Assembly: GCA_041737835.1 (NCBI GenBank)
Contig: JBGSQY010000001.1
Strand: one strand, 5' to 3'
DNA from: Bythopirellula sp041737835
GTDB lineage: Bacteria > Planctomycetota > Planctomycetia > Pirellulales > Lacipirellulaceae
Length of the DNA: 64,000 nucleotides
Below the pieces are notes generated by a model. The model worked only from the letters and a program-made list of their open reading frames with translations, had not been told where the DNA came from and made no database searches. Shown here piece by piece: positions 18,590 to 27,471 of the stretch. The translations under genes and the position numbers were made by a program. How positions within the stretch are numbered: the stretch's first letter is position 1; every line of letters begins with the position of its first letter.

Positions 18590-19102
18590 ATGAATTTAAA
18601 AATCACACCCTCATCGGGTGGCTACCGACTGACCTGCGAAGTACGATTGCCAGCGCCGCGGGACCAAGTGTTTGAGTTCTTTTCCGACGCGACCCAGCTC
18701 GAGCGGCTGACGCCCAGCTGGCTCAAGTTTTCGGTGCTGACGCCTACGCCGATCAAGATGCAATTAGGAACGCTGATCGATTATAAGTTACGCGTTCATG
18801 GTATTCCTATGCGTTGGAAATCGCGTATCAGCGTGTGGGATCCGCCGTATAAGTTTGCGGACGAGCAGCTTCACGGACCTTACCGACATTGGCATCACGT
18901 GCACACGTTTGAAGACGATGGCGACGGCACGATCTGTCGGGATGAGGTGAATTACTCCTTTATCGGTGGGGCTTTGATTCACACACTGTTTGTCAAGCGT
19001 GATCTATTGAAGATTTTTGCTTTTCGCACACAGGTACTGCAACAGATATTCACCGTAGCCCCCAATCGCAACTCCTTGAACCACTTTGCTCATTCGCTTT
19101 AG
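18590..19102 (+). CDS. SRPBCC (START-like) domain protein
   Basis: A 170-residue protein of the ligand-binding START/SRPBCC fold, in the subgroup often labelled cyclase/dehydrase. Typical elements are LPAPRDQVFEFFSDATQLERL (about residues 20-40), TPSWLKFSVLTP, and the HHVHTFEDDGDGT...RDEVNY segment. It probably binds a lipid or other hydrophobic ligand. ATG 18590 is chosen because the preceding frame is not protein-like. It is the first gene of a tightly packed operon with the FAD oxidoreductase (22-base gap). Confidence 0.82.
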   Translation: MNLKITPSSGGYRLTCEVRLPAPRDQVFEFFSDATQLERLTPSWLKFSVLTPTPIKMQLGTLIDYKLRVHGIPMRWKSRISVWDPPYKFADEQLHGPYRHWHHVHTFEDDGDGTICRDEVNYSFIGGALIHTLFVKRDLLKIFAFRTQVLQQIFTVAPNRNSLNHFAHSL

Positions 19103-19124
19103 AGCGTCGGCCAGGGAGTTATTG

Positions 19125-20423
19125 ATGAAAATCGCTGTGATTGGAAGCGGAGTGAGCGGCCTTGTTGCTGCGCGCTTGTTGGCGACGCGTCATGATGTGC
19201 AACTCTTTGAAGCAGCGGAAACCGCGGGCGGTCATGCCAACACCGTCGATGTTGAAATTGATGGACGTCACTTCGCGGTCGACACCGGCTTTATGGTTTT
19301 CAATGATCGCACCTATCCACTTTTCACGCGGATGCTCGAGTTGCTGGAAATCGAAGCCCAACCCAGCGACATGAGCTTCAGCGTTTCCTGTGAACGAACG
19401 GGGCTGGAGTATCAGGGAAGTTCGCTCGGCGGCTTGTTTGCTCAGCACAAGAATCTGCTGCGGCCAAAGTTTTTCCGGATGCTGCTGGAGATCGTGCGAT
19501 TCAATCGTACGGCAAAGGCTTATCTAACTGCTTCCGAACAGCGGCTTACGCTGGGCGAGTTTTTATCGCGAATGCGGTTCTGTGCTGAACTGCGCGATCA
19601 CTATTTGCTACCCATGACGGCCGCGATTTGGTCGTGTCCCGCCAAGCAGGTCCTCGATTTTCCTGCAAGGTTCCTATTTCAATTCATGGAGAATCATGGG
19701 CTCTTGCAACTCAAAAACAGGCCAAAGTGGCTGACGGTTCCAGGTGGTTCGCGTAAGTATGTCGAGGCGTTAACGTACGCTTTGGGAAACCGCGTGCATC
19801 TTGGATCTCCCGTGAAACAAGTTACTCGGCATCCCCATGGCGTGTTGCTTGAGTTTTTCGAGAAACCGTCTCGAATGTTTGACCTGGTGGTGCTGGCGAC
19901 TCATGCCGACACGTCGCTGCGATTGCTGAGCGATGCCAACGACGCCGAACATACTCTGCTTTCGGCTTTTCCCTATCAACCCAACGAAGCTATTCTACAC
20001 ACAGATGAAAGTTGGCTACCACAACGCAAGGCCGCTTGGGCGAGTTGGAATTACCGGATTTCTGCTAACAATACGCAGGTTTGTGTGACGTACGATCTCA
20101 CACGTTTGCAGCGAATTGAATCCCCGCGTCGTCTGTTGGTGACGCTCAATCCCCCACGAGAAATCGATTCACGATACGTATTAAAACAGTTTTCGTATCA
20201 ACATCCTGTATTTTCCGCCGACGCGATTGTCTCACAAACTCGGTGGAGCGAGATTAACGGACAGCGCCGCACTTATTTTTGCGGTGCTTATTGGCGGCAC
20301 GGTTTCCATGAAGATGGCGTGGCCAGTGCGCTGGCCGTCACAGAGAAGTTTGGCCTAGGGCTTGAAGCATGCACAGCGCCTTGTATCATGGCACGGTCGC
20401 TCACGCCCGCAGTCGCCCGATAA
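19125..20423 (+). CDS. FAD-dependent oxidoreductase (amine oxidase/desaturase-like)
   Basis: A 432-residue flavoprotein. The FAD-binding GSGVSG motif lies at residues 7-12 (MKIAVIGSGVSGLVAARLL), followed by Glu of the second strand (LFEAAETAGGHANTV). It matches the NAD(P)-binding flavoproteins that occur with DUF1365 and cyclopropane-synthase genes. In Rhodobacter-type bacteria such a protein belongs to the singlet-oxygen regulon and to furan fatty acid formation. ATG 19125 has GGGAG upstream. Its 3' end overlaps the next gene by 55 bases. Confidence 0.88.
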   Translation: MKIAVIGSGVSGLVAARLLATRHDVQLFEAAETAGGHANTVDVEIDGRHFAVDTGFMVFNDRTYPLFTRMLELLEIEAQPSDMSFSVSCERTGLEYQGSSLGGLFAQHKNLLRPKFFRMLLEIVRFNRTAKAYLTASEQRLTLGEFLSRMRFCAELRDHYLLPMTAAIWSCPAKQVLDFPARFLFQFMENHGLLQLKNRPKWLTVPGGSRKYVEALTYALGNRVHLGSPVKQVTRHPHGVLLEFFEKPSRMFDLVVLATHADTSLRLLSDANDAEHTLLSAFPYQPNEAILHTDESWLPQRKAAWASWNYRISANNTQVCVTYDLTRLQRIESPRRLLVTLNPPREIDSRYVLKQFSYQHPVFSADAIVSQTRWSEINGQRRTYFCGAYWRHGFHEDGVASALAVTEKFGLGLEACTAPCIMARSLTPAVAR

Positions 20424-21142
20424 ACCATACGTTCCGCTACCCGGTGACGATGGCTTATCTGGACCTCGCGGAGCTGCCGGAACTGCTGCGCGGTGTGAAA
20501 CTGCTGGGAAGCCGCTGGCGGCCATTCGTGTTTCGTGAGGCCGACCATCGATTTGATGAGACAAGTTCGCTCGAAGCTGAAATTCGCGACACCGTGGAGC
20601 GAACTATGGGGATACGACCGGCCGGGCCAATTCGCCTGCTCACGATGTTGCGAACGTGGGGCCTCTATTTCAGTCCGCTGAATTTGTATTACTGCTTCGA
20701 TGCCGATGCCGATGGCGAGCGGCTTACTTCCATCGTGGCCGAGGTTTCCAATACACCCTGGCTGGAGAAGCATCGCTACGTCCTGCGGGTTAAGCCCAAT
20801 AATTCGTTGCAATTTGTTCACTCGAAAGATTTCCATGTCTCTCCATTCATGCCCATGGAACTCGAATACGCCTGGGATTGCTCACTGCCGGGCGAATCAC
20901 TTGGTGTGCAGATTTCCTTGCAGCAAGGTGGCGGAAAGTTCTTTACGGCCAGTATGGCGCTCGAACGACGCCCTTTGACGGATAAGACGATGGCGTACTC
21001 ACTGGCGAAATATCCGGTCGCGACGGCACGAGTCGTGACCGCCATTTATTGGCAAGCCCTTAAACTTTGGTGGAAAGCATGTCCGTTTTATTCCCATCCG
21101 AAAAAACTGAGTGCCACCCACGGCGGCACTCCGCTGGTCTGA
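20369..21142 (+). CDS. DUF1365 family protein
   Basis: A 257-residue protein of DUF1365, with characteristic LYHGTVAHARSRPINHTFRY at the N-terminus, then LRTWGLYFSPLNLYYCFDAD and EVSNTPWLEKHRYVL. The family almost always sits between an FAD oxidoreductase and a cyclopropane-fatty-acid-synthase-like gene, exactly as here. Biochemistry is unknown to me. Both ends overlap neighbours (55 bases before, 64 bases after), implying translational coupling. Confidence 0.9.
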   Translation: MHSALYHGTVAHARSRPINHTFRYPVTMAYLDLAELPELLRGVKLLGSRWRPFVFREADHRFDETSSLEAEIRDTVERTMGIRPAGPIRLLTMLRTWGLYFSPLNLYYCFDADADGERLTSIVAEVSNTPWLEKHRYVLRVKPNNSLQFVHSKDFHVSPFMPMELEYAWDCSLPGESLGVQISLQQGGGKFFTASMALERRPLTDKTMAYSLAKYPVATARVVTAIYWQALKLWWKACPFYSHPKKLSATHGGTPLV

Positions 21143-22359
21143 GTGATCATTCCGAGCGCTCCTCGCAAGCTCCGACGACTATCGAGCGATGGTGCCGTGC
21201 TGCGCTGTTGAAGCGATTGGGACACCTACGGCATGGACAGATGGTTTTAATCGATAGTGGGCAGCCCTTTTGCTTTGGCGATTTGGCCAGCAATTCCGTT
21301 CAACTTCGCGTATACAACCCCCGTTTCTATCGTGACGTGGTTTTAGGAGGTACGCTCGGAGCGGCTGAGGCTTATATTCGCGGCGATTGGGAAACGGATA
21401 ACTTGGTAACTTTGTTGCAGTTCATTGCTCGCAACACGTCCGTACTGAGCAGGTTTGATTTGGGATTGGTACGGCTGACAAAATTCTTGGCGAAATGGCG
21501 TCACGTTTTTGCCTCAAATACCGTGGCTGGCAGCAAGCAAAACATTGCCGCTCATTACGACCTGAATAACGATTTCTTTGGCACATTTCTCGACCCCACG
21601 ATGACGTACTCGTCGGGATTGTTCGAGGACTCACAAACGACGTTGGCCGAGGCCACCCATGCCAAGTACGAGCGGTTATGCCAATTGCTTGAACTCAAGC
21701 CTCACGATCATTTGCTGGAGATCGGCACGGGCTGGGGTGGATTTGCTTGCTATGCAGCGCGTGAATATGGCTGTCGCGTGACCACGACCACGATTTCGCA
21801 AGCCCAGCACGATTATGCTCAGCAGAAAATCCGCGATCTTGGATTGCAGCATCGCGTTGAGCTGTTGCAATGCGATTATCGCAATCTCACGGGAGAGTAC
21901 GACAAGATCGTCTCAATCGAAATGATAGAGGCCGTGGGGCATGAGTTTCTTCCCACGTTTTTTGGTAAGTGCGATCAACTCTTGCGGCCAGGGGGGAAGT
22001 TCGCCCTGCAAGCAATTACAATTCCCGACCAGCGTTACGAGAAGTACCGTACATCGGTCGACTTTATACAGCGATATATCTTTCCGGGAGGCTGCTTGCC
22101 TTCACTGGGCGCGATGACCGAGGCGACTGGGCGAACTTCGCTGTTGCTCACGCGGCTAGATGACTTTGCTGCTGACTACGCAAGAACTCTTGAGTTGTGG
22201 CGTGAAAACTTTCATCAGAATCTCGACGTGATTCGCCAGTTGGGGATGAGTGAACGGCTCATTCGTACCTGGCAATACTATTTTTGCTATTGCGAAGCTG
22301 GCTTTCGTGAGCAGTTGATTGGTCTCAAGCAGATGTTGTACGTCAAACCGAGAGTTTAG
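21079..22359 (+). CDS. Cyclopropane-fatty-acyl-phospholipid synthase family methyltransferase
   Basis: A 426-residue SAM-dependent enzyme expected to methylate or cyclopropanate the double bond of phospholipid acyl chains. Visible motifs are NIAAHYDLNNDFFGTFLDPT, the SAM-binding loop LLEIGTGWGGFACYAA and IVSIEMIEAVGHE, all diagnostic of the Cfa family. ATG 21079 gives a 64-base overlap with DUF1365. It is followed after two bases by a second Cfa-like methyltransferase. It may make a methylated or furan lipid rather than a plain cyclopropane. Confidence 0.92.
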   Translation: MSVLFPSEKTECHPRRHSAGLSDHSERSSQAPTTIERWCRAALLKRLGHLRHGQMVLIDSGQPFCFGDLASNSVQLRVYNPRFYRDVVLGGTLGAAEAYIRGDWETDNLVTLLQFIARNTSVLSRFDLGLVRLTKFLAKWRHVFASNTVAGSKQNIAAHYDLNNDFFGTFLDPTMTYSSGLFEDSQTTLAEATHAKYERLCQLLELKPHDHLLEIGTGWGGFACYAAREYGCRVTTTTISQAQHDYAQQKIRDLGLQHRVELLQCDYRNLTGEYDKIVSIEMIEAVGHEFLPTFFGKCDQLLRPGGKFALQAITIPDQRYEKYRTSVDFIQRYIFPGGCLPSLGAMTEATGRTSLLLTRLDDFAADYARTLELWRENFHQNLDVIRQLGMSERLIRTWQYYFCYCEAGFREQLIGLKQMLYVKPRV

Positions 22360-22361
22360 CG

Positions 22362-23399
22362 ATGGCCGCCAATGTCTTGATTGATCTCGCTGAGAAAGAA
22401 TGGCTGCCCGACAAAGCGATACGGATGGGCATACGACGATTGCTCGCCACCCGACTGCAGGGAATTGAGCAGCAGGCGGAAAGTACGTCCCAATTCGCAG
22501 AACTCATGCGGCGAGGTCCGCTCCTCTTGGCGGAAACAGAAGCTAACGAACAGCATTATGAAGTCCCCACGGAGTTTTTCTGCCAGGTGCTCGGGCCACG
22601 GATGAAATACAGTTGTGCGCTATGGGAAGCTGGGTGCCGCGATTTGGCCGCTGCCGAAGAAGCGATGCTTGAACTCACGTGTGAGCGTGCGGAGATTGCC
22701 GACGGCATGGAGATTTTGGAACTCGGTTGCGGTTGGGGGTCGCTGGCCTTGTGGATGGCGGAAGAGTATCCCACGGCCAAGATCGTCGCGGTTTCCAACT
22801 CGGCCACGCAGCGGCAGTTTATTGAGTTGCGAGCTCGCGAAGCGGAGTTCACCAATCTGGAAGTCATCACGGCCAACATTGCTGATTTCCAAACTTCACG
22901 ACGATTCGATCGCATCGTTTCAGTCGAAATGTTCGAGCATGTCCGCAATCATGCCGAACTGCTGCGACGGGTGGCCGATTGGCTTGCTGACAACGGCCGG
23001 CTGTTTGTGCATGTGTTCTGCCACCGCGAAACGCCTTATGCCTTTGAGGACCGTGGCTCCGGCGACTGGATGGCTCGTCACTTTTTCACGGGTGGGATCA
23101 TGCCTTCGGCGGATCTGTTCCATGAGTATTGCGAGAATCTCCAAGTGACACGGCAATGGCCCGTGAATGGGCAGCATTACGCCCGCACGGCTGAGGCTTG
23201 GCTGAAGAATCTCGATTCACATCGCGATGAGCTGCTGGAATTATTTGGCGGTGGTGTGGATCCCAGCCTGGCCGCCGTGCGCTTGCAGCGATGGCGGATG
23301 TTCTTCATGTCGTGCGCCGAGTTATTCGGCTATCGCGATGGTGGGGAATGGTTTGTATCGCATTACTTGTTCGAGCACGCGGCATTACCAGCAGAATAA
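22362..23399 (+). CDS. Second Cfa-like SAM-dependent methyltransferase
   Basis: A 345-residue class I methyltransferase. EQHYEVPTEFFCQVLGPRMKYS (residues ~64-85, here split by family motif AExNxxHYdxP) and ILELGCGWGSLALWMAE place it near, but distinct from, true cyclopropane synthases. It starts two bases after the preceding Cfa gene, so it is co-transcribed. It probably modifies the same lipid substrate at another step. It ends two bases from the convergent DUF1295 gene. Confidence 0.87.
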   Translation: MAANVLIDLAEKEWLPDKAIRMGIRRLLATRLQGIEQQAESTSQFAELMRRGPLLLAETEANEQHYEVPTEFFCQVLGPRMKYSCALWEAGCRDLAAAEEAMLELTCERAEIADGMEILELGCGWGSLALWMAEEYPTAKIVAVSNSATQRQFIELRAREAEFTNLEVITANIADFQTSRRFDRIVSVEMFEHVRNHAELLRRVADWLADNGRLFVHVFCHRETPYAFEDRGSGDWMARHFFTGGIMPSADLFHEYCENLQVTRQWPVNGQHYARTAEAWLKNLDSHRDELLELFGGGVDPSLAAVRLQRWRMFFMSCAELFGYRDGGEWFVSHYLFEHAALPAE

Positions 23400-23401
23400 G
23401 T

Positions 23402-24178
23402 TTAGTGCTTTGGTGGTCCCGGGAAGAAGGCGTTCGTTCGTTGGATATAGTCGCGATACTCGGGGCGACGTTCGACGATCGTGCTTTCAAGTAGAGTGAC
23501 GCCGCTGACCTTCATCAAGAAAAAACTCATCACCAGCGGGCTGAGAGCGGTCCACCAGGCACCGCCACTGGCCGCGATTAGATAGATGCCCCACCAGACA
23601 CAGAAGTCGCCGAAATAATTGGGGTGCCGTGTGTAACGCCATAATCCGGTATCGAGAACTCGACCTGCGTTCTTGGAATTCGCTTTGAAACGTGCCAGTT
23701 GCCAATCGCCGACGCTTTCAAAGACGATGCCGGTTAAGCAAAGCACAGCCCCCACGTAGTCGAGCAGTTTGAGCTGCTGCCCGAAGACGATCCCCATCTG
23801 CACGGGCCAGGAAATGAACCACAATAGCACGGCTTGCAGCAGAAACACCGTGAACAAGCTCACCAGCCAGAACTTAGCGCCATGTTTCTCGCGCATGGTT
23901 TGATAGCGGCGATCTTCGCCGTGCCCCCAGTTGCGCCAGAGCAAATATCCCGAAAGACGCACTCCCCACAAGGTTACGAGTCCGATCAAGAGCCAACCGC
24001 GTGGTCCCGGCGGCGTTCTCATAAGAAACGTATGCCAGGCAACGAGCACGAACCCCATCCCCCAACAGGGATCGACGATACTGGCGTCTCGAAGTGCTAA
24101 GCTGAACAGCCACAGCACAAGAAATACGCCCGCGACGAGCGCAAGATTCCATAACAAAATTGTGGCAATCGTGGTCAT
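23402..24178 (-). CDS. DUF1295 membrane protein (steroid 5-alpha-reductase-like)
   Basis: A 258-residue membrane protein with about six spans. The C-terminal signature GLWRYTRHPNYFGDFCVWWG and STIVERRPEYRDYIQRTNAFFP is typical of DUF1295 and related ICMT/5-alpha-reductase-fold enzymes that use NADPH or SAM on lipids. It is downstream of the photolyase, three bases apart, in a minus-strand operon that meets the Cfa operon tail to tail. A lipid-modifying role is likely from context. Confidence 0.88.
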   Translation of the reverse strand: MTTIATILLWNLALVAGVFLVLWLFSLALRDASIVDPCWGMGFVLVAWHTFLMRTPPGPRGWLLIGLVTLWGVRLSGYLLWRNWGHGEDRRYQTMREKHGAKFWLVSLFTVFLLQAVLLWFISWPVQMGIVFGQQLKLLDYVGAVLCLTGIVFESVGDWQLARFKANSKNAGRVLDTGLWRYTRHPNYFGDFCVWWGIYLIAASGGAWWTALSPLVMSFFLMKVSGVTLLESTIVERRPEYRDYIQRTNAFFPGPPKH

Positions 24179-24181
24179 GGA

Positions 24182-25681
24182 TCAAAACAAGCTGGGTTGG
24201 TGTTTGTCGGAATACTTTTCGATGTACTCCGACACTTTGACTTTACGCGCCGTATTCTCGCTCGACATGTACCGAATCTTGCCGAAGATCGACCGTTCAG
24301 GCCCCCAGGCACGGTCGTACCTTCCCAGGACCCAGAAGATGCCGGAATAGCTGTTGGGATTGCGGCCATCGACCGCGTACTTGTTATTAAGCTCGATCAT
24401 CACGCCAAGTGCATCTTGCGGCGAAGAGGACCATTCCAGAATTTTCTTGCCCCACAGCATACGCAAATAATTGTGCATGCGGCCTTCGGTCACCAATTGT
24501 CGTTGCGCCGCATTCCACAGAGGATCGTGTGTGCGGCTTTCAGAGAATTCAGCGAGAGAATACTTGAATTCGCGTGGATCGTCGGCATGCTCGGCCAATG
24601 TCGTTTGTGCCCAGTCAGGAAGCGAGGAGTAACGAGCATAATCTTGCCGGCGCGAGCACATGTTGTAGCCAACTTCGCGCCACGTGATCAGTTCGTCTAA
24701 GAAAGATTCCGCTGCCCGATCAACGCCCCACCAACCGCTGGAGCTGCCGGTCGCCTTGGCAGCCAACTTGTTGGGATTCCAGTTTTCATGGGCCATCGTC
24801 GCGGCGAAGATTTCGTGGGCCGAGAGATGCCCGAAGTGCAAATAAGGCGACAAACCGCTGGCGACTTCCTGCTGCGGCTGGTTTCGCGAATCCGCGTATT
24901 CGCTCAACCGTTGCTTCAAGAACAATTGCATTTGCTTGTGGGCCGCTTGTTCGCCACCGTCAAACAGGGCAGGGCCGACCGTGTGATCGATGGCGAGTGA
25001 ACTCATATCCTGGGCCAACTTGCCAAGTAGCTCCGCATCAAGGGCAGGCCAACGTTTCACAATTTCCGGAGGTAACTGTTCGAGTTGAGGAAACTTAGCA
25101 CTGGCCAGCGGATTTTCTTCTGGGAGTTCAGCCAAGTAAGGCGTCAAAGTTTTCTGCAAGAAGCGACGAAAATCAAACGCCCGCAAAAAGGTGCGATCCG
25201 CGGCTCTCATCGGCAGCAACCCGTTGGAATCGATAATCTCAAACCGAACGGGGATATGCCGTTTAGCAGCCGTCACCATCTTTGGCAGGAAGAAGCAAGG
25301 GAAGTCGTCGCTCACCACTACACAAGCCCGCGCGGCCAGTCCCGCGAGCAGTCCATCGCCGTCACCTGGCTTGCGTTCGAGATACGGGTAATAAGTCGCC
25401 TTGAATTTTGAAAATGACTTGCTGTTGTCAATCATCCCTTGAATGACAAAGCGATGCAGCCGATCGCTAGCCCAAGGATAATCGCAACGTAACGCCTCGA
25501 GCACTACAAGTGGTTTCTTGATTTCCGCCGCCCAATCGACGGCCCGTTGCAGAGAAAAGTTCCAATGTGCCCGGCGATTGGCAATCATCCAATACAGCAC
25601 GAACTCCCCATCGATCCGAACGGATTTTTCGTTGACGAGATTGATGCGAAGTGCGGGGACATCGCTTTGGATTCGAGACAT
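24182..25681 (-). CDS. phr: Class II CPD photolyase
   Basis: A 499-residue flavoprotein that uses blue light to reverse cyclobutane pyrimidine dimers. The C-terminal half has the class II signatures LDELITWREVGYNMC, SRTHDPLWNAAQRQLVTEGR, MHNYLRMLWGKKILEW and the FGKIRYM ending. The N-terminal alpha/beta domain starts around GEFVLYWMIANRRAHWN. ATG 25681 is preferred to the TTG eight codons upstream. Together with the neighbouring lipid genes it suggests a light/oxidative-stress module. Confidence 0.9.
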   Translation of the reverse strand: MSRIQSDVPALRINLVNEKSVRIDGEFVLYWMIANRRAHWNFSLQRAVDWAAEIKKPLVVLEALRCDYPWASDRLHRFVIQGMIDNSKSFSKFKATYYPYLERKPGDGDGLLAGLAARACVVVSDDFPCFFLPKMVTAAKRHIPVRFEIIDSNGLLPMRAADRTFLRAFDFRRFLQKTLTPYLAELPEENPLASAKFPQLEQLPPEIVKRWPALDAELLGKLAQDMSSLAIDHTVGPALFDGGEQAAHKQMQLFLKQRLSEYADSRNQPQQEVASGLSPYLHFGHLSAHEIFAATMAHENWNPNKLAAKATGSSSGWWGVDRAAESFLDELITWREVGYNMCSRRQDYARYSSLPDWAQTTLAEHADDPREFKYSLAEFSESRTHDPLWNAAQRQLVTEGRMHNYLRMLWGKKILEWSSSPQDALGVMIELNNKYAVDGRNPNSYSGIFWVLGRYDRAWGPERSIFGKIRYMSSENTARKVKVSEYIEKYSDKHQPSLF

Positions 25682-25955
25682 GGTTCGCGGGCTTGGGAGC
25701 GGCAAGGAATAGGTCCAGTTTTTGAAGTAAACCGCAATGTTCGGTGTTCATTAACCAAACCCCGCCCTGTGCATTTTGATTCGGTTGGATGTGCGAGTAC
25801 GCACGTTTTCACACTGTGGAAAACCAGATTTTGCTGAAAATACCGCCATTTTCGCTGGGTAAAGCTAGCGGACCATCTTTTGCGATTTCTAGCAAGCGTT
25901 AAGTCAGCATGCCCTCAGCAAGGCGTGTAACTGTTTCGTAAATGGGGATCGAACC

Positions 25956-26432
25956 ATGAGCACTGCAATGCAAAAACTCGCAAATTTGCGCGTCGAGCAG
26001 GTGATGGCTCGGGATGTCATCACCGTTCACGAAGACTGCTCGATGATTGAGGCTGCCAAGATGCTGCATAACTATGGCATCACGGGAGCACCAGTCGTCG
26101 ACGACTACGGTCGTTGTGTAGGCGTGCTAAGTGCCAGCGATTTCGTGCAATCGAAATACGAAGTGGGCTGCAACTGCGTGACGCATGTGGTGACCAACAT
26201 CGATTGTTCGGGGTTGTTGCGCGCCGAGGAACTCGACAACGAATCGGTGCGAGCGCACATGTCGCCCCACGTGCAAACGATTCGCGAGCATCGGTCCATT
26301 GTCGACGCTGGAAACATCATGTGCCACGAACACATTCATCGCTTGATCGTGGTCGATCGTCAGGGGAAACCCATCGGAATTATTACGAGCTTGGACCTCG
26401 TTTCGGCGATGGTCAACGCTCCCCAAGAATGA
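25956..26432 (+). CDS. CBS domain-pair protein
   Basis: A 158-residue protein consisting of two CBS motifs, the first from VEQVMARDVITVHEDCSMIEAA and the second from VRAHMSPHVQTIREHRSIVDAG. Such pairs bind adenosine nucleotides and regulate partners. It contains a CNCVTHVV insert between the repeats. An ATGA at 26429-26432 overlaps its stop, but the next start is more likely at 26456, so it forms a two-gene unit with a small membrane protein. Confidence 0.9.
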   Translation: MSTAMQKLANLRVEQVMARDVITVHEDCSMIEAAKMLHNYGITGAPVVDDYGRCVGVLSASDFVQSKYEVGCNCVTHVVTNIDCSGLLRAEELDNESVRAHMSPHVQTIREHRSIVDAGNIMCHEHIHRLIVVDRQGKPIGIITSLDLVSAMVNAPQE

Positions 26433-26455
26433 ACTCACGTTTGAAGGGTCTCTGT

Positions 26456-26671
26456 ATGGCAACTGCTTCACATTCTCCGCTTGATAGTCTGCGTAGCTGG
26501 CATTCCGTGGAAAGCCATCCCGTTTGGTTTCGCAGCTTTCAAACAAGCGAACAGGAAAATCTCGTCAAGGACGACCTGACTGCCAGCTTTAGCGTGGCTG
26601 GGGTTCTGGTCTCCGTCGTGGCGCTCGGTTTTCTGCTGATCGCCGGCAGCGTGCTGTGGATCGTCCTCTAA
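26456..26671 (+). CDS. Small single-span membrane protein
   Basis: A 71-residue protein starting MATASHSPLDSLRSWHSVES. GAAGGG about eight bases before ATG 26456 supports this start. The C-terminal third is one hydrophobic helix (VAGVLVSVVALGFLLIAGSV). It is 23 bases behind the CBS gene and probably co-transcribed; it may anchor or respond to that protein. Not recognised. Confidence 0.65.
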   Translation: MATASHSPLDSLRSWHSVESHPVWFRSFQTSEQENLVKDDLTASFSVAGVLVSVVALGFLLIAGSVLWIVL

Positions 26672-26739
26672 CGGGTTGCACGGCACGTTCGCGTGGCGTT
26701 AAATAAGGTTCTTCTCGCACACCAATTCGAGGGAATCTT

Positions 26740-27471
26740 ATGCGATGCCGTGCGCTGTTGCTCTGTTTGCTTATTGTGTCGTTCGCGAGTGTTGCGTCCG
26801 CCGAGGAGCTTCCACTTTTGGTGGAAGAATCCTTTGACGGGGATCTCGGGCGTTGGCAGACGTCGGATCCCCCGGGTGCGGACCCGACGTGGACGATCCA
26901 GTCGATTAAGCTCAAAGGCGTCGGAGAAACATATGCCCGCGCGATGGGTGGTAGTAAGTACGAACCGCCCTATCGTAGTCCTTGGAACATTGCACTCTTG
27001 AAGGAACCCGTCGTGGGAGACTTTGAGCTCTCCGTGCGCGTGCAAAACACAAACTACGAAGCGGGCGAACATCGCGACTTATGCATCTTCTGGGGCTACC
27101 AAGATCCCGCGCATTTTTATTACGTCCATCTCGGCGCGAAACCCGATCCGCATTCCTGTCAGATATTTGTTGTCGATGGTGCCGACCGCAAGATGATCAC
27201 CGACAAGCAATCCACCGGCACGCCGTGGGGCCGCGAGTGGCATCAAGTCGAGGTCCGCCGCAATGTCGAGACGGGCAGTATGGAAGTTTACTTTGACGAT
27301 CTAGAAACGCCGCTGATGACCGCCAACGACAAACGATTTACCTGGGGCAGGGTGGGGCTAGGCACATTCGATGACCATGGCAATTTTGATGACTTCAAAT
27401 TGCGTGGCACCGCAATCGAACCAATTCCCGATGCAGCCCAAATGCCCAACGAGACGATGCCCAACGATTAG
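26740..27471 (+). CDS. Secreted LamG/DUF1080-like protein
   Basis: A 243-residue protein with a signal peptide (MRCRALLLCLLIVSFASVAS) and a single beta-sandwich domain (LVEESFDGDLGRWQ... to WGRVGLGTFDDHGNFDDFKL), typical of planctomycete carbohydrate-associated proteins. GAGGGAAT precedes ATG 26740. A low-complexity MPNETMPND tail ends it. Its stop overlaps the stop of the convergent KDPG aldolase gene by four bases. Possible sugar binding, not proven. Confidence 0.82.
   Translation: MRCRALLLCLLIVSFASVASAEELPLLVEESFDGDLGRWQTSDPPGADPTWTIQSIKLKGVGETYARAMGGSKYEPPYRSPWNIALLKEPVVGDFELSVRVQNTNYEAGEHRDLCIFWGYQDPAHFYYVHLGAKPDPHSCQIFVVDGADRKMITDKQSTGTPWGREWHQVEVRRNVETGSMEVYFDDLETPLMTANDKRFTWGRVGLGTFDDHGNFDDFKLRGTAIEPIPDAAQMPNETMPND

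Noticed and set aside
18440..18590. Possible RpoE-type promoter (TGATCG near 18466) before the lipid operon
   Set aside because: The spacing and -10 element do not convincingly match, so no promoter is called.
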